Numbered from the stretch's first letter, positions 1 to 8,940 are shown. The stretch is DNA of 64,000 nucleotides from CAVPNY01 sp963706905 (GCA_963706905.1 CAVPNY010000012.1:496001-560000); one strand, 5' to 3'. Numbers and translations are program-made. The notes: generated by a model from the sequence alone, not told the origin.

Positions 1-359
1 TTCAGATGCATACTTAGAACGCCAACAACCGTTGGGCATTTCGTGAGTATTGGCAGAACATTCCTGGCTGCAAATAGAAGATCGATTTTTCGGATCCAGA
101 GCCAGACTGGTAAGAATAGTTGTTCTACCGGTATCCGAATAATTGGATGTTTAACAAATTTTGGAAACTTGACAATGGTAGCATTGTTATAAGCTAAAGA
201 TTGTGAAAAAACATCAGAATATTCGCCAACCACCAATATGAAATATTGATATTTATCACCGGACATTGCTGTCAAGTTGTTTATCAAGTTTACGAAATAA
301 GTTTTTCCTCCAGATGGATGATGATCAATTGTTAGCGCGTTAAACGCGATCTTCTTCAT
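1..359 (-). CDS. Glycosyltransferase, GT4-like, N-terminal part only (runs off the window)
   Basis: An open frame starts at the ATG at 357-359 and runs uninterrupted to the window edge (119 codons). It begins with a short beta strand and a PSGGKTYFVNL segment, then alternating hydrophobic strands, and has a VEQLFLPVW segment followed by LLFAARNVLPI near residue 100. This is the usual layout of the N-terminal Rossmann half of GT-B (GT4) glycosyltransferases, which transfer sugars from nucleotide-sugar donors. The sugar-donor-binding C-terminal half lies outside the window. It starts 30 bases after the sulfotransferase stop in the same direction, so it is probably the next gene of the polysaccharide operon. 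The family call rests on half a protein. Confidence 0.7.
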   Translation of the reverse strand, partial: MKKIAFNALTIDHHPSGGKTYFVNLINNLTAMSGDKYQYFILVVGEYSDVFSQSLAYNNATIVKFPKFVKHPIIRIPVEQLFLPVWLWIRKIDLLFAARNVLPILTKCPTVVGVLSMHL

Positions 360-389
360 TTCAATTTCAATTAGCTCTCCAGGCCAGAA

Positions 390-1238
390 TTATTTGGATT
401 CAATATCCATTTCCCAACAACTTAAATCGATTCCCAGCAGAGATTCTAATTCGCCTTTTTCAATTCCATAAACACCAAGAAGAAATTCCTGGGTGTCTTG
501 ATCAATTTTCGGAAGCTTCTTTCCCTTTCCAAAGAATCGGTTTATTCCAATTCGCTTTGTCCAATTTACCAGACTATCTAAATCATTATTACGGAGGAAA
601 TGTGCAAAATGATGAGTAATCGAGTAAACCTTTGGTGCTCTCGGTAAATAACTCTGATTAATTTTCTCAGTACCTGCCTCCGCTGGAAATTTATCTGGAT
701 CAACATCAAAACATTGCGCAATAGTTTTTTTCGTCTGGTCTAAATTTCTAAACATCTGCTCAAAAACCAGCACCAGGATTTGTTCACGTGGAAATATCTT
801 TAGATAATTCTTGAGGTATTTACTATAAAAGCCTTCATCTAAAGTCTCAGGGCGGGAATTTAGAAATTCTCTGAATGTCCCAGTGAAATTCGTGTTCTTA
901 ATCCTCAATTGGTAATATGAAAATGCCCGATTGGAGGGATTCCTGATCTGGATTACCAATTTTTGGATTGATCCAATACCAGCCATTCTTTCGGGACATT
1001 GATCACAATATAGATAATGGGGAGAAATCTCACCAATCGCTCGGTAGTGGCTATTGATTTCATTTTCTGGAAAAAATCGGCCATACCAATCAATTCCCTT
1101 TTCGTAATTTAGATTAAAAAAGTTGATCTCTTTCCTGAGTTGAGGCATAAATACATCAGGATGACTACTTAACAAGTTATACAGCCAGGTTGTGCCGGCG
1201 CGAGGTGAACCTATCCCTACAAAAGATGGAAGTACCAT
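390..1238 (-). CDS. Sulfotransferase family protein (PAPS-dependent)
   Basis: A 282-residue cytosolic sulfotransferase. The N-terminus has the PAPS 5'-phosphosulfate loop GSPRAGTTWLYNLL (about residues 10-23), and the 3'-phosphate motif appears as RNPSNRAFSYYQL (about residues 98-110). Family members move sulfate from PAPS to a carbohydrate or other hydroxyl acceptor. Its place inside a polysaccharide export cluster, between an O-antigen-ligase-like gene and a glycosyltransferase, suggests that the acceptor is the exported glycan or a glycolipid; this is inferred. No strong ribosome binding site is visible before the ATG, and 74 bases separate it from the preceding gene. Confidence 0.88.
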   Translation of the reverse strand: MVLPSFVGIGSPRAGTTWLYNLLSSHPDVFMPQLRKEINFFNLNYEKGIDWYGRFFPENEINSHYRAIGEISPHYLYCDQCPERMAGIGSIQKLVIQIRNPSNRAFSYYQLRIKNTNFTGTFREFLNSRPETLDEGFYSKYLKNYLKIFPREQILVLVFEQMFRNLDQTKKTIAQCFDVDPDKFPAEAGTEKINQSYLPRAPKVYSITHHFAHFLRNNDLDSLVNWTKRIGINRFFGKGKKLPKIDQDTQEFLLGVYGIEKGELESLLGIDLSCWEMDIESK

Positions 1239-1312
1239 GCTGGAAAATATCTCAACTCTTACAATGAAGGAATTCTTACGCTTGAGTTTCTACGGAATCA
1301 ATTTTCGTCGGA

Positions 1313-2764
1313 TCACGATTTGTAGTTAAGTGAATCAAAAGGGGGAATCCACAGCAAAGGGAGGAATATAGATAATACATTACCAAATGATGGGATCGTA
1401 TCAGTGAAAAGGGATTGAACCATTAGTGCATTGATTGATGCGATAGCAATGATTAGATTTATAAAATTAATCTGTGAAGCTCTTTTCAGTGATTTATGTA
1501 ATAGATAATAAATATATCCAATCGGGATCAGGAACGCCATCAATCCAAACAAGCCATGCGATAAACCAATCTGATAATACATATTTTCGATATGGGCACG
1601 TTGATAACGATCTTCGGTAATTGCTCTTTGCACATCTCGAACCACATATTGCTCTTCATCAAATGTTGACTGAAATGAAGTGCCAAACAGAATATCTGTT
1701 ATCGGTGCATAGACCAAATATTCTTGAGCTAGTTCATCGAACTTATAGATTCGGTTACTAGAAATTTTGTTGATGCTATCAACATCTAGATTTGGATCAA
1801 TAAATCCCAAACCAATCGACAGAAAAGTAGAAAATAGTAATACCAGGCCTAGAGAAACCCAGACCTTAATGCGTTTATATTGATACTTATAGAGATATAA
1901 ACTAATTCCAAATACAACTAAGAAAGCGATTGTGTTCCTTGAATCCGAAAGAATAATCAGCACAGTTAAGACAATTACCGCTACCCATAAAAGCAATTTT
2001 GTCGCTAGAGATTTAGAGTTTGCGATAATTACCATTAGACCAATTAAACATACCGCGAGAAATTGAGCATACTTGTGCGGTTCGTTAAACACGAATGTGA
2101 CTCGCACTCGATTCGGATTCACGAAAAAAATGTCCCCAGATAAGGCTCCCATTATGATTAATACGATTAATGGCACCAATGCCATTACAAGCACCAGTTT
2201 AATAAGGATCAGCCAATCTTCTCGTTGTTTGGCCAAGTTTGGGATGATAATCGTCACGTAAGCGATCCATCCAATATACATTGTGATCAAGGCCCAATTA
2301 AAGTAATCGTAACGTAACATTGAGATGGCCGCCACTACTACGAAAAGTAACCAAACCAGGAAGATTCCCATAAGACGGGGAAAGTTACGGATGCGTTTAT
2401 AGATATATAAAGCACCAACCAGTACAGCGACCACACCTAAGTAGTTTTTCCAACGAACCAATACTCCCACAAGAGACGAATCAGTCGGTAAGCCATTGAA
2501 GAGAATTTGAGCCGCAAGCCAGAAACCAATGAGAATGGCTGGGATAACAACAAAATATTTACTTCTATTAATAGATAATTCCTGGGAGATACTTACCAGT
2601 AGAAGAGTTACAACTAGCCCTCCAGTTAATGCCAATAGAATTACCTGGAAACTGGAATATTCAACAAATAGCAAACCGATAAGACCAGCAATGACCCAGA
2701 CTGCTACAAGCAACCAGGTCATTGTCTGGCTTTGAGGTTCTCTTTTGGTGGTAATCTCACTCAT
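1313..2764 (-). CDS. O-antigen ligase/polymerase-like multi-pass membrane protein
   Basis: A 483-residue very hydrophobic protein with about a dozen predicted membrane spans. A large extracytoplasmic loop, roughly residues 320-400, contains several charged residues and lies before the last spans. This topology is that of the Wzy polymerase / WaaL ligase / O-antigen ligase superfamily, which joins undecaprenyl-linked glycans to each other or to an acceptor outside the membrane. Sequence conservation in this family is too low to separate polymerase from ligase by eye. The stop of the upstream gene lies a few bases from this start, consistent with one transcript with the flippase and NusG-like gene. 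Confidence 0.75.
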   Translation of the reverse strand: MSEITTKREPQSQTMTWLLVAVWVIAGLIGLLFVEYSSFQVILLALTGGLVVTLLLVSISQELSINRSKYFVVIPAILIGFWLAAQILFNGLPTDSSLVGVLVRWKNYLGVVAVLVGALYIYKRIRNFPRLMGIFLVWLLFVVVAAISMLRYDYFNWALITMYIGWIAYVTIIIPNLAKQREDWLILIKLVLVMALVPLIVLIIMGALSGDIFFVNPNRVRVTFVFNEPHKYAQFLAVCLIGLMVIIANSKSLATKLLLWVAVIVLTVLIILSDSRNTIAFLVVFGISLYLYKYQYKRIKVWVSLGLVLLFSTFLSIGLGFIDPNLDVDSINKISSNRIYKFDELAQEYLVYAPITDILFGTSFQSTFDEEQYVVRDVQRAITEDRYQRAHIENMYYQIGLSHGLFGLMAFLIPIGYIYYLLHKSLKRASQINFINLIIAIASINALMVQSLFTDTIPSFGNVLSIFLPLLWIPPFDSLNYKS

Positions 2765-2767
2765 GGG

Positions 2768-3829
2768 TTAAATCCGTACTCTGACGTACCCCTTCACTCG
2801 TCGCAAGGGAAGCATCGCAGAAATCCGCACACGATCGAGATAGTGGAGCAACCGATTTCGTTTCGCAAATTCAAGTTTCGACCAGTTTATATCTGTTCTA
2901 AATGAGCGAGCTTGCGCTAATTCTCCTCCAGATACACACCTTACCTCATTGACATTTCCAATAGGCTGGGGCAGGTCTCCAAAATTTAGGTCGATGATTT
3001 CCAACAATGCAAAAGATTGTCTGTCGATTACTGCAATTTTCCCTTGAGCTGTGGACCTCTTATCTCGAAATGCATGTTCCGATAGACCAACCACAATATA
3101 TTTATCTGTCACAGATAAGCCTTTGCTATGCCATCCCGGAAAAGGGATACGCTTTATCACTCGATCTCTGGTTAAGTCGACGATAACAAACTCGTGCATC
3201 TGCGAGGCGTTGTATAAGAGAACAGTGTCCTCAATATATACATTATGACATCCCACGTTCCAAAGACTGAATGTATATTCAACTTCGAAGCCCTTCTTAA
3301 AATCGTGGTTGAGAACAACCAGCTCACTTTCTGAATAAGCCCGGTTGTGTAAAACTACGAATACCTGTTCTCCGCAGGGGAAGACCGAGTTCAGGTGATT
3401 TCGATCGTAATCTAATCCATTAAAAATGTACTCATGCGTTGTGGAGGATCCAGATTCCTGATAGATAAGACGATTATATTTCGTGTTGGTCAGATAGAGT
3501 CCATTATTGGCGGACGCAAGTTGGTGAATATCTCCCCATTTACCTGTAAGGGGAATATTGCTCACCAATTCACCATTCGCCTTGTAATTCCAGAGTGCCA
3601 TATCTGATTGTTCGTGAACATTCTTCCCACCCCGATACGCAACAAAACCGGGAGAGTCGGTATTTATCACCGAATTAGTTTCTCCCTCGATCTCCTGATT
3701 CTGATTTTCATTCAGGGCGATCCCAAAATGATATCCCTGGTTAAGAATCTTGTAATTCTTGATTGTCCAATCATCCTCAAAATCAATAAGCACTAAGAAT
3801 GAATGGGATGCAATAATATATTTCATCAA
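2768..3829 (-). CDS. Uncharacterised beta-propeller-like protein in polysaccharide cluster
   Basis: 353 residues with no signal peptide or membrane span. The sequence is built of short beta-strand repeats with recurring patterns such as GLYLTNTKYNRLIY, DRNHLNSVFPCGEQVFVVLHN and KGLSVTDKYIVVGLSE, as in bacterial beta-propellers that resemble the DUF4915/TIGR03032 group. The C-terminal 50 residues are basic (many Arg). No catalytic motif is recognised. It sits between the O-antigen-ligase-like gene and a TPR gene in a tightly packed operon, so a role in glycan assembly or modification is likely but unproven. A cytoplasmic location is inferred from the missing signal. Confidence 0.6.
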   Translation of the reverse strand: MMKYIIASHSFLVLIDFEDDWTIKNYKILNQGYHFGIALNENQNQEIEGETNSVINTDSPGFVAYRGGKNVHEQSDMALWNYKANGELVSNIPLTGKWGDIHQLASANNGLYLTNTKYNRLIYQESGSSTTHEYIFNGLDYDRNHLNSVFPCGEQVFVVLHNRAYSESELVVLNHDFKKGFEVEYTFSLWNVGCHNVYIEDTVLLYNASQMHEFVIVDLTRDRVIKRIPFPGWHSKGLSVTDKYIVVGLSEHAFRDKRSTAQGKIAVIDRQSFALLEIIDLNFGDLPQPIGNVNEVRCVSGGELAQARSFRTDINWSKLEFAKRNRLLHYLDRVRISAMLPLRRVKGYVRVRI

Positions 3830-3854
3830 AGTTGAATTCCTTCTGCCCGGCGAT

Positions 3855-4802
3855 CTATTTGCCTATCCTCTTGATCGCTTTTTGTGCAACCTGGTTGTTC
3901 GGATTTATCTCTAAAACCCTACGGTAAGTCGCAAGTGCTTTTTGAATAGCTCCACCATTTTCATAAATCCGACCGGACATCAATAGATATTTTTCACTTG
4001 GATAAGGGAAAACACTCAATGCCAGATCTACAGCCTGCATAGATTCATCACTCTGATTATTCAGATCATATGTTGAAGATAATTCAAAGTAGACTTGCTC
4101 GAAATCAGGAAATCTTTCTAAAGCAAGACGATACACACCAATTGCATCGCGATAAGCACCATTCTTCCTTAAAGCATTCGCCCTCGTCAAGTAAGTGCCA
4201 CGCCTATTTGGATCTCTTTGAATGGCTAATTTCAGATATTTATCCGCTTCAGAATAATAGCCCTGGTCAATGAGGTATTTTCCGACCTCCAGGCATGAGT
4301 TTGAATCATCTTGAGCAATCTTGCAAACATCTTCATTTGCAAGAAAAGCCACGTAAAGATTCTCGTCCCTGAGCGCTTTTCGAGCAATTTTACTCAAGGC
4401 ATTAACATCTCCTGCCTGAGCAAAAGCGCCAATCGCTTCGAGATCATCTCCCATCGCTAATAAAACATCTCCCTTGAGTGAAACTGCCAGGTAATTATCT
4501 GCATCAGGAAGATGATTAATCATTTCCAATGATTCTAGATACCTTTTCTGCTGATAGTAATCTCTTGCTATCCACACCTGCGAACGATGATGATTCTGCA
4601 TCATCATCAAGTTATCTCGGTGTAATACACCTGTTCCTATTTTATTTCTCGCATATGATAAGGACCAACGATTCACTGACCAGGATTCAAAGATGATTAC
4701 AGAACCTACAAGTGCGAGTATGATCAGGATCCCTAACGTAACCCTTTCGAGGGAAAGGGATACTTGTTTACCATCAACTCGGATAAAGTCCACTTTTTTC
4801 AT
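3855..4802 (-). CDS. Membrane-anchored TPR-repeat protein
   Basis: 315 residues. One membrane span near the N-terminus (about residues 20-43, LGILIILALVGSVIIF) is followed by TPR-like helical hairpins from about residue 80 to the end. The clearest are YYSEADKYLKLAIQRDPNRRGTY (shown in part), AYRDAIGVYRLALERFPDFEQ and AIQKALATYRRVLEINPNNQ. TPR proteins act as protein-interaction scaffolds; in polysaccharide clusters they are often assembly or co-polymerase-associated factors. It lies 14 bases downstream of the flippase gene on the same strand. The specific partner is unknown. Confidence 0.75.
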   Translation of the reverse strand: MKKVDFIRVDGKQVSLSLERVTLGILIILALVGSVIIFESWSVNRWSLSYARNKIGTGVLHRDNLMMMQNHHRSQVWIARDYYQQKRYLESLEMINHLPDADNYLAVSLKGDVLLAMGDDLEAIGAFAQAGDVNALSKIARKALRDENLYVAFLANEDVCKIAQDDSNSCLEVGKYLIDQGYYSEADKYLKLAIQRDPNRRGTYLTRANALRKNGAYRDAIGVYRLALERFPDFEQVYFELSSTYDLNNQSDESMQAVDLALSVFPYPSEKYLLMSGRIYENGGAIQKALATYRRVLEINPNNQVAQKAIKRIGK

Positions 4803-4816
4803 TAACTTTCAACTGC

Positions 4817-6343
4817 CTATCGTCGGATAACCTGCCGCATCCCCGTTCGCACCTGGTCCAGGATGGTTGGATAGGTCGTTACAATCATGATCGAATACAA
4901 TCCAACTAATATTAAACCCGAACTGATCAGGATAATCCAGGGAGACACGTCTTCAATCACGGTCCTGAGCAGGAACATTATCGCCAGAACAAGGATGCTA
5001 GCAACGATTGCTGATAACACAGACGGCCAAATGGGTTGTAAAAATTCCACCCATCTCGTATAGGTAACTTTAGCCACGAGAAATAAGCTTACAATCGCAG
5101 CAATTGCAACAGAAAGGGTCAAACTCAAAGCAATCCCAACGATACCATTACTTACCCCAAATGTAATTGCGAATACCATAAATAAACTCAATCGTAACCC
5201 AATGATCCAAATCCGCAATTGGGGTTTCCCGACTGCATAAAATACCATCTCTGATACCTCAAATCCATAGAAGAAACCAGCAACAGCAAGGATTTGTAGT
5301 GGGACGATTGTTGCCTGCCATTTATCGCCGTAGAGCGCCCCTATGAACCACGGCGCCAGGATAACACCAAAAAAACTCAAGGCTGATAAGGCGACAAATA
5401 AATAACGAAGACTTTCCTTAAATCCACTCGTAAGCCGTGTTAAATTATCTTGCACCACAGAAAAGGCTGGAAAGACAACTCGTTGAATCACGGTGATTAC
5501 CCGGCGCTCAGGAACGACTGACAATTGGAAAGCTAATGTGTAAAAACCAAGCGCTTCTGTTCCCAACCATCGCCCAATAACGAAATAATCAATATTAGCA
5601 ACCCCTTTATTCAGAAGCGATGCAATCATCGCAAATCCACCAAAATGGATCAGGCTCTGCATGGAATCATATGAGAATTGAAACTTTGGCCTCCACTCAA
5701 TGATCAAGAATAACGCAATACTATTGAAGAGTTTTTGAGCTATAGCAGCTCCTACCAGACTCCAAACTCCGTATCCTAATAAGGCCATGGAAACTCCGGT
5801 TATCCCGAAAGCCACTTCGCTTGCGAAGTCACGGGTAGTTAACTGACGGAATTCTAGCTGTTTCTCGAGCAAAGCACGGGGCACAACAGCTACCGCTGTT
5901 ATCGGAAAAATGACCGCCAGTACTTCTAATAATGGGGCAGCCTTAACATCCCCAATAAATCCGGTAATGACCTCGGCACCAAAATATGTAATGACACCTA
6001 ACACTATACCAATTGCGAGATTTGCCCAGAAAGCTGTGCTAAGTCCTGGCTCTTTAATTTCAGGATGTTGAATGATTGCGGCTCCAAATCCCAATTCAGT
6101 GATCGCCTGAGTAAACAGGATAAACATCATGGCGATACCAAGCAATCCAAAGTCTGCAGGTTCTAAAAGCCATGCCAATAGCAGCAAAACAACATAGTGG
6201 ATCGCTTGAGAGCCAATTGACCCAAATCCTGCCCAGATTACTCCAAGGATTGTCTTTTTCTTTAAGGGAGATATCACTGAATTTCTTGGCCTAGATTCCA
6301 GAACATTCGTTTTGGAGAGAGGCGCGCTCCGCCTGTCCGACAT
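4817..6343 (-). CDS. Polysaccharide flippase, MOP/Wzx (WzxC-like) family
   Basis: 508 residues with about 14 predicted membrane spans and a basic cytoplasmic N-terminus. The segment LLLLAWLLEPADFGLLGIAMMF (20 residues or so near residue 55) and the repeat FYTLAFQLSVVPERRVITVIQRVVFP are typical of the polysaccharide-transport branch of the MOP exporter superfamily (WzxC/TuaB/RfbX type). Such proteins flip undecaprenyl-linked oligosaccharides from the inner to the outer membrane leaflet. Its neighbours, a ligase/polymerase-like protein, a sulfotransferase and a glycosyltransferase, support that role. It starts 45 bases after the NusG-like gene stop. Confidence 0.9.
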   Translation of the reverse strand: MSDRRSAPLSKTNVLESRPRNSVISPLKKKTILGVIWAGFGSIGSQAIHYVVLLLLAWLLEPADFGLLGIAMMFILFTQAITELGFGAAIIQHPEIKEPGLSTAFWANLAIGIVLGVITYFGAEVITGFIGDVKAAPLLEVLAVIFPITAVAVVPRALLEKQLEFRQLTTRDFASEVAFGITGVSMALLGYGVWSLVGAAIAQKLFNSIALFLIIEWRPKFQFSYDSMQSLIHFGGFAMIASLLNKGVANIDYFVIGRWLGTEALGFYTLAFQLSVVPERRVITVIQRVVFPAFSVVQDNLTRLTSGFKESLRYLFVALSALSFFGVILAPWFIGALYGDKWQATIVPLQILAVAGFFYGFEVSEMVFYAVGKPQLRIWIIGLRLSLFMVFAITFGVSNGIVGIALSLTLSVAIAAIVSLFLVAKVTYTRWVEFLQPIWPSVLSAIVASILVLAIMFLLRTVIEDVSPWIILISSGLILVGLYSIMIVTTYPTILDQVRTGMRQVIRR

Positions 6344-6388
6344 TAAGGGTATGCCAGACTGTTACCATCCTGATACTGGCTGGATGGT

Positions 6389-6901
6389 CTACTTCCCTTT
6401 TTTCTGTTCTACCTGTCCTGCTCGCAATTCAACAGGAACCCGCCTGTCACTTAGCATTTGAATCAACACCCGCACCCGCTCACTTCCAGGAAGTCTAGCA
6501 TCAAAAATTGCTTCATATCCTGCAAATGGACCTGTATTGATTTTTACTGTATCGCCTGGTTTTATGCCATCGAAGAATTCTCCGCCGGCTGCTGCTATTT
6601 CCTCAACTCTTTTGTTGATCGCATAAATTAAATTTCCTGGTACAGTTGACGGCTCGCCATCAAAACTAACCAGGCCAATCGCATGAGGCATCCACTGAAA
6701 GGTCGACAATCCAACCTCTTCCAAATTCACATTAACGAACATATATCCAGGGAAGTAGGGGAGCAGTTTTCTCGAGCGAGGATTTACGGGATGAACCCGG
6801 ATCCGAGGGAAAAATACTTCAAATTCCTGGGCACGAAGTTGGCGCCAAAGAATTTCTTCTTTACGCGGTTTACTCCGAAGCGCGTACCATTGCAAAGCCA
6901 T
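6389..6901 (-). CDS. NusG-like transcription elongation/antitermination factor (RfaH/LoaP type)
   Basis: 170 residues. The NGN domain is at residues 3-105, starting WYALRSKPRKEEILWRQL and including the typical LLPYFPGYMFVNV. A KOW domain is at about 115-165 (GDTVKINTGPFAGYEAIF). These domains bind the RNA polymerase clamp and either the ribosome or RNA. The general nusG gene normally lies beside secE and rplK, whereas this copy leads a polysaccharide operon. It is therefore best read as a specialised paralogue that keeps polymerase transcribing through the long downstream operon, as RfaH, UpxY and LoaP do elsewhere. Whether it acts only on this operon is inference. Confidence 0.9.
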   Translation of the reverse strand: MALQWYALRSKPRKEEILWRQLRAQEFEVFFPRIRVHPVNPRSRKLLPYFPGYMFVNVNLEEVGLSTFQWMPHAIGLVSFDGEPSTVPGNLIYAINKRVEEIAAAGGEFFDGIKPGDTVKINTGPFAGYEAIFDARLPGSERVRVLIQMLSDRRVPVELRAGQVEQKKGK

Positions 6902-6959
6902 ACACTCTCCAATACTAAAAAATACACCGATTTAAGTAGAAATTCATGTGCCGATAAAG

Positions 6960-7196
6960 TCAAATGTCTGTCTTCTCGATGTTTACAATGGAGCCAGGTT
7001 GCCACTTTAACGCGTCATAACTTTTTTGAGTAACAAGGAATCTAAGCCGGCCTTTTTCTACGATCAATTTCAGCTCGCCATACTCACCGAGCGCGGTCAA
7101 TGCCTCGTCAATCATACCTACCTGACTCTGATCGAGAAAGTATAATGAGTGATTTTCATGCTTTTCATCAGCTTGGGCAAACTGGTTTGTTTTCAT
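6960..7196 (-). CDS. Small conserved-looking protein of unknown function at head of polysaccharide operon
   Basis: 78 residues from the chosen ATG at 7194-7196. An in-frame ATG at 7215-7217 is possible, but the internal one is preceded by GAGGA at good spacing and the outer one has no ribosome binding site. The N-terminal third is polar. The rest (YFLDQSQVGMIDEALTALGE, then LKLIVEKGRLRFLVTQKSYD and a tail ending VNIEKTDI) predicts one helix followed by beta strands. No family is recognised. It lies 58 bases upstream of the NusG-like gene on the same strand, so it may be an operon-specific regulator, but nothing in the sequence proves that. Confidence 0.6.
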   Translation of the reverse strand: MKTNQFAQADEKHENHSLYFLDQSQVGMIDEALTALGEYGELKLIVEKGRLRFLVTQKSYDALKWQPGSIVNIEKTDI

Positions 7197-7260
7197 ATTT
7201 GAATTGTCCTCTACCATTTAGATAACAGATTCGAATATCTTTCACTTAATCCAATGAACC

Positions 7261-7290
7261 GGCAATAAAAAAACACCTTCGTGGGGTTTT
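7261..7290 (-). terminator. Possible intrinsic terminator/attenuator before the polysaccharide operon
   Basis: Read on the minus strand, a run of A and C residues pairs with a G/T segment around a short GAA-containing loop and is followed by seven T residues. The stem has a bulge, so it is not strong. It may end transcripts from the gap-pgk-tpiA-M50 operon, or attenuate a promoter at about 7355 that feeds the polysaccharide operon. Confidence 0.45.
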
Positions 7291-7354
7291 TCACCTCTGC
7301 GATGTGTTAATAAGAGTGGTATGTAATTAATTTACCTGAATCAAGCAGTTGAGT

Positions 7355-7360
7355 ATTTTA
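7355..7360 (-). promoter_or_regulatory. Candidate extended -10 promoter element for polysaccharide operon
   Basis: On the minus strand the sequence reads TGCTAAAAT, an extended -10 box. A poor -35 candidate (TTGTCT at 7380-7385) lies 19 bases upstream. It would start an RNA about 150 bases before the small-protein start, with the terminator-like hairpin in its leader. Confidence 0.35.
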
Positions 7361-7414
7361 GCACATAATCTCTCATATCAGACAACATGTCTAGCCGCGA
7401 GATGATCAAGAAAA

Positions 7415-8173
7415 TTAAGCCACTCTCAGTCCGGTTGCTCTCGTAATTATTAACCGTATTAACCACGAGGGGACCAACAATACAACATGAATCAATGCAC
7501 TAATTCCCAAGATGATGGACAACCCGAGTAGAAGTTGATTAAACCCGGGGATCAATACATCAATCATCCATGGACCGGCGCCCAATAGAATGAAGAATAA
7601 AAGGATCACGAACAAAAGAATAAACATGGGAAACCAGGACCTCCTATCGGAGGCAGATGGATACATCGTACTGCTAATTACAAAAATGAAATAGAACCAA
7701 AGCCAAAAATCGGATTGACTGTACACTCGAAATAAAGTGTCCATATTGATATTCATGCTGGCTATCTTGATCGTATCAGTTGACGGGATAATCTCAAATT
7801 GAAAGTAGGAAATGAGCGCAATTACAGTCATCCCAGTGAATAGTGGTGCAATACCTATCAAAGCATCTCGAAATACGTCAGTCGTGTATGTTTCCACATA
7901 TCCAAGCTGGAGCTTCCCCTCTGGAAGCGGTCGCGGTAAGACCGAAAACCGACCAGTAGGAACTCTTAACAATTTTGCTGTCAAGAAATGGCTGATCTCA
8001 TGCAAGAGAACACCAGGAAGAAACAATATCGAAAATAAGAGAATGGAAAGATCAATGCTCTTGGTTAAAAGTAGAAATATCGCTTGGAACTCAAAGTGGA
8101 CTCGGCGTTGGAGAACTGCCAACCCGAGAAGAAGAAGGCTCAGCCACGCAATTCCATTGAAAGGGGCACTCAC
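7415..8173 (-). CDS. M50-like membrane zinc metalloprotease
   Basis: 252 residues with about six hydrophobic spans. The zinc-binding HEISH motif (residues 58-62) sits inside a membrane-associated helix and is followed by FLTAKLLRVPTGRF, as in M50/site-2-protease-like families. The start codon is GTG at 8171-8173 and overlaps the tpiA stop (GTGA), so translation is coupled to tpiA. No clear second metal-binding motif (NPDG-type) was found, so it may belong to a divergent M50 subgroup. Its substrate is unknown. Why a membrane protease should ride in a glycolytic operon is not explained by the sequence. Confidence 0.72.
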   Translation of the reverse strand: MSAPFNGIAWLSLLLLGLAVLQRRVHFEFQAIFLLLTKSIDLSILLFSILFLPGVLLHEISHFLTAKLLRVPTGRFSVLPRPLPEGKLQLGYVETYTTDVFRDALIGIAPLFTGMTVIALISYFQFEIIPSTDTIKIASMNINMDTLFRVYSQSDFWLWFYFIFVISSTMYPSASDRRSWFPMFILLFVILLFFILLGAGPWMIDVLIPGFNQLLLGLSIILGISALIHVVLLVPSWLIRLIITRATGLRVA

Positions 8174-8940
8174 TCTGCTGCAGATTGAGTGATAAGGATA
8201 AACTCAGAAACCTTCAAACTAGCGCCTCCAACTAGGGCGCCATCTATATCTGGTTGAGAGAAGAATTCTGAAGCATTATCTGCTTTAACCGATCCACCGT
8301 AGAGAACTCGGATAATTTTGGCAATTTGGTCTCCGAACAATCCAGCAAGAGCTGGTCGAATGACTTCCGCGATCACTCGATTTGCCCCATCAGCGGTGGC
8401 TGCACGACCAGTTCCTATCGCCCACACCGGCTCATAAGCAATAATTAAATCCACAGTGTTTGAATCATCAACCTGAAGGGTGAGACCAGCCAACCCAGAA
8501 TTTATTTGTCGTGAGACTACTTCTTGGGTGAGATCAGCTTCGAATTCGTCTAAAGTTTCTCCCACACATACAATTGGCTTCAATCCGATGCTCAAGGCAG
8601 TATGTACTTTGCGATTTACAGTTAAATCAACCTCACCAAAGTAAGCTCTACGTTCGGAGTGTCCAAGAATTACGTACTGGCACAGCTCGGCAACCATGAG
8701 GGGTGATATTTCACCAGTATAAGCTCCAGAACTTTCCCAATACATATTCTGAGCGCCAAGGCCAATGCCAGTACCTTCGAGAAGAGCGTTAACTGCTAAT
8801 AATGCAGTGAAGGGGGGGCAAAGAACTTTTTCAACCCCTTTGATTGGTTGAAGCCCTGGCACCATCTCAGAAACCATATGACGGGCTTCTGCGACTGTCT
8901 TGAACATCTTCCAATTGCCTGCAACGACGGGTGTACGCAT
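8170..8940 (-). CDS. tpiA: Triosephosphate isomerase
   Basis: 256 residues from the ATG at 8938-8940. This start is preceded by GGAGG at about 8946-8950 and gives the usual N-terminus MRTPVVAGNWKMFK. The enzyme interconverts dihydroxyacetone phosphate and glyceraldehyde 3-phosphate. All catalytic parts are visible: the Lys in NWKM, His in ILGHSERR, the loop VIAYEPVWAIGTGRAA with the catalytic Glu, and the phosphate-binding GGSVKADNA and GALVGGASL. Length is normal. It is the third gene of the gap-pgk-tpiA operon, 99 bases after pgk, with a strong hairpin in the gap. Confidence 0.97.
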   Translation of the reverse strand: MRTPVVAGNWKMFKTVAEARHMVSEMVPGLQPIKGVEKVLCPPFTALLAVNALLEGTGIGLGAQNMYWESSGAYTGEISPLMVAELCQYVILGHSERRAYFGEVDLTVNRKVHTALSIGLKPIVCVGETLDEFEADLTQEVVSRQINSGLAGLTLQVDDSNTVDLIIAYEPVWAIGTGRAATADGANRVIAEVIRPALAGLFGDQIAKIIRVLYGGSVKADNASEFFSQPDIDGALVGGASLKVSEFILITQSAAE

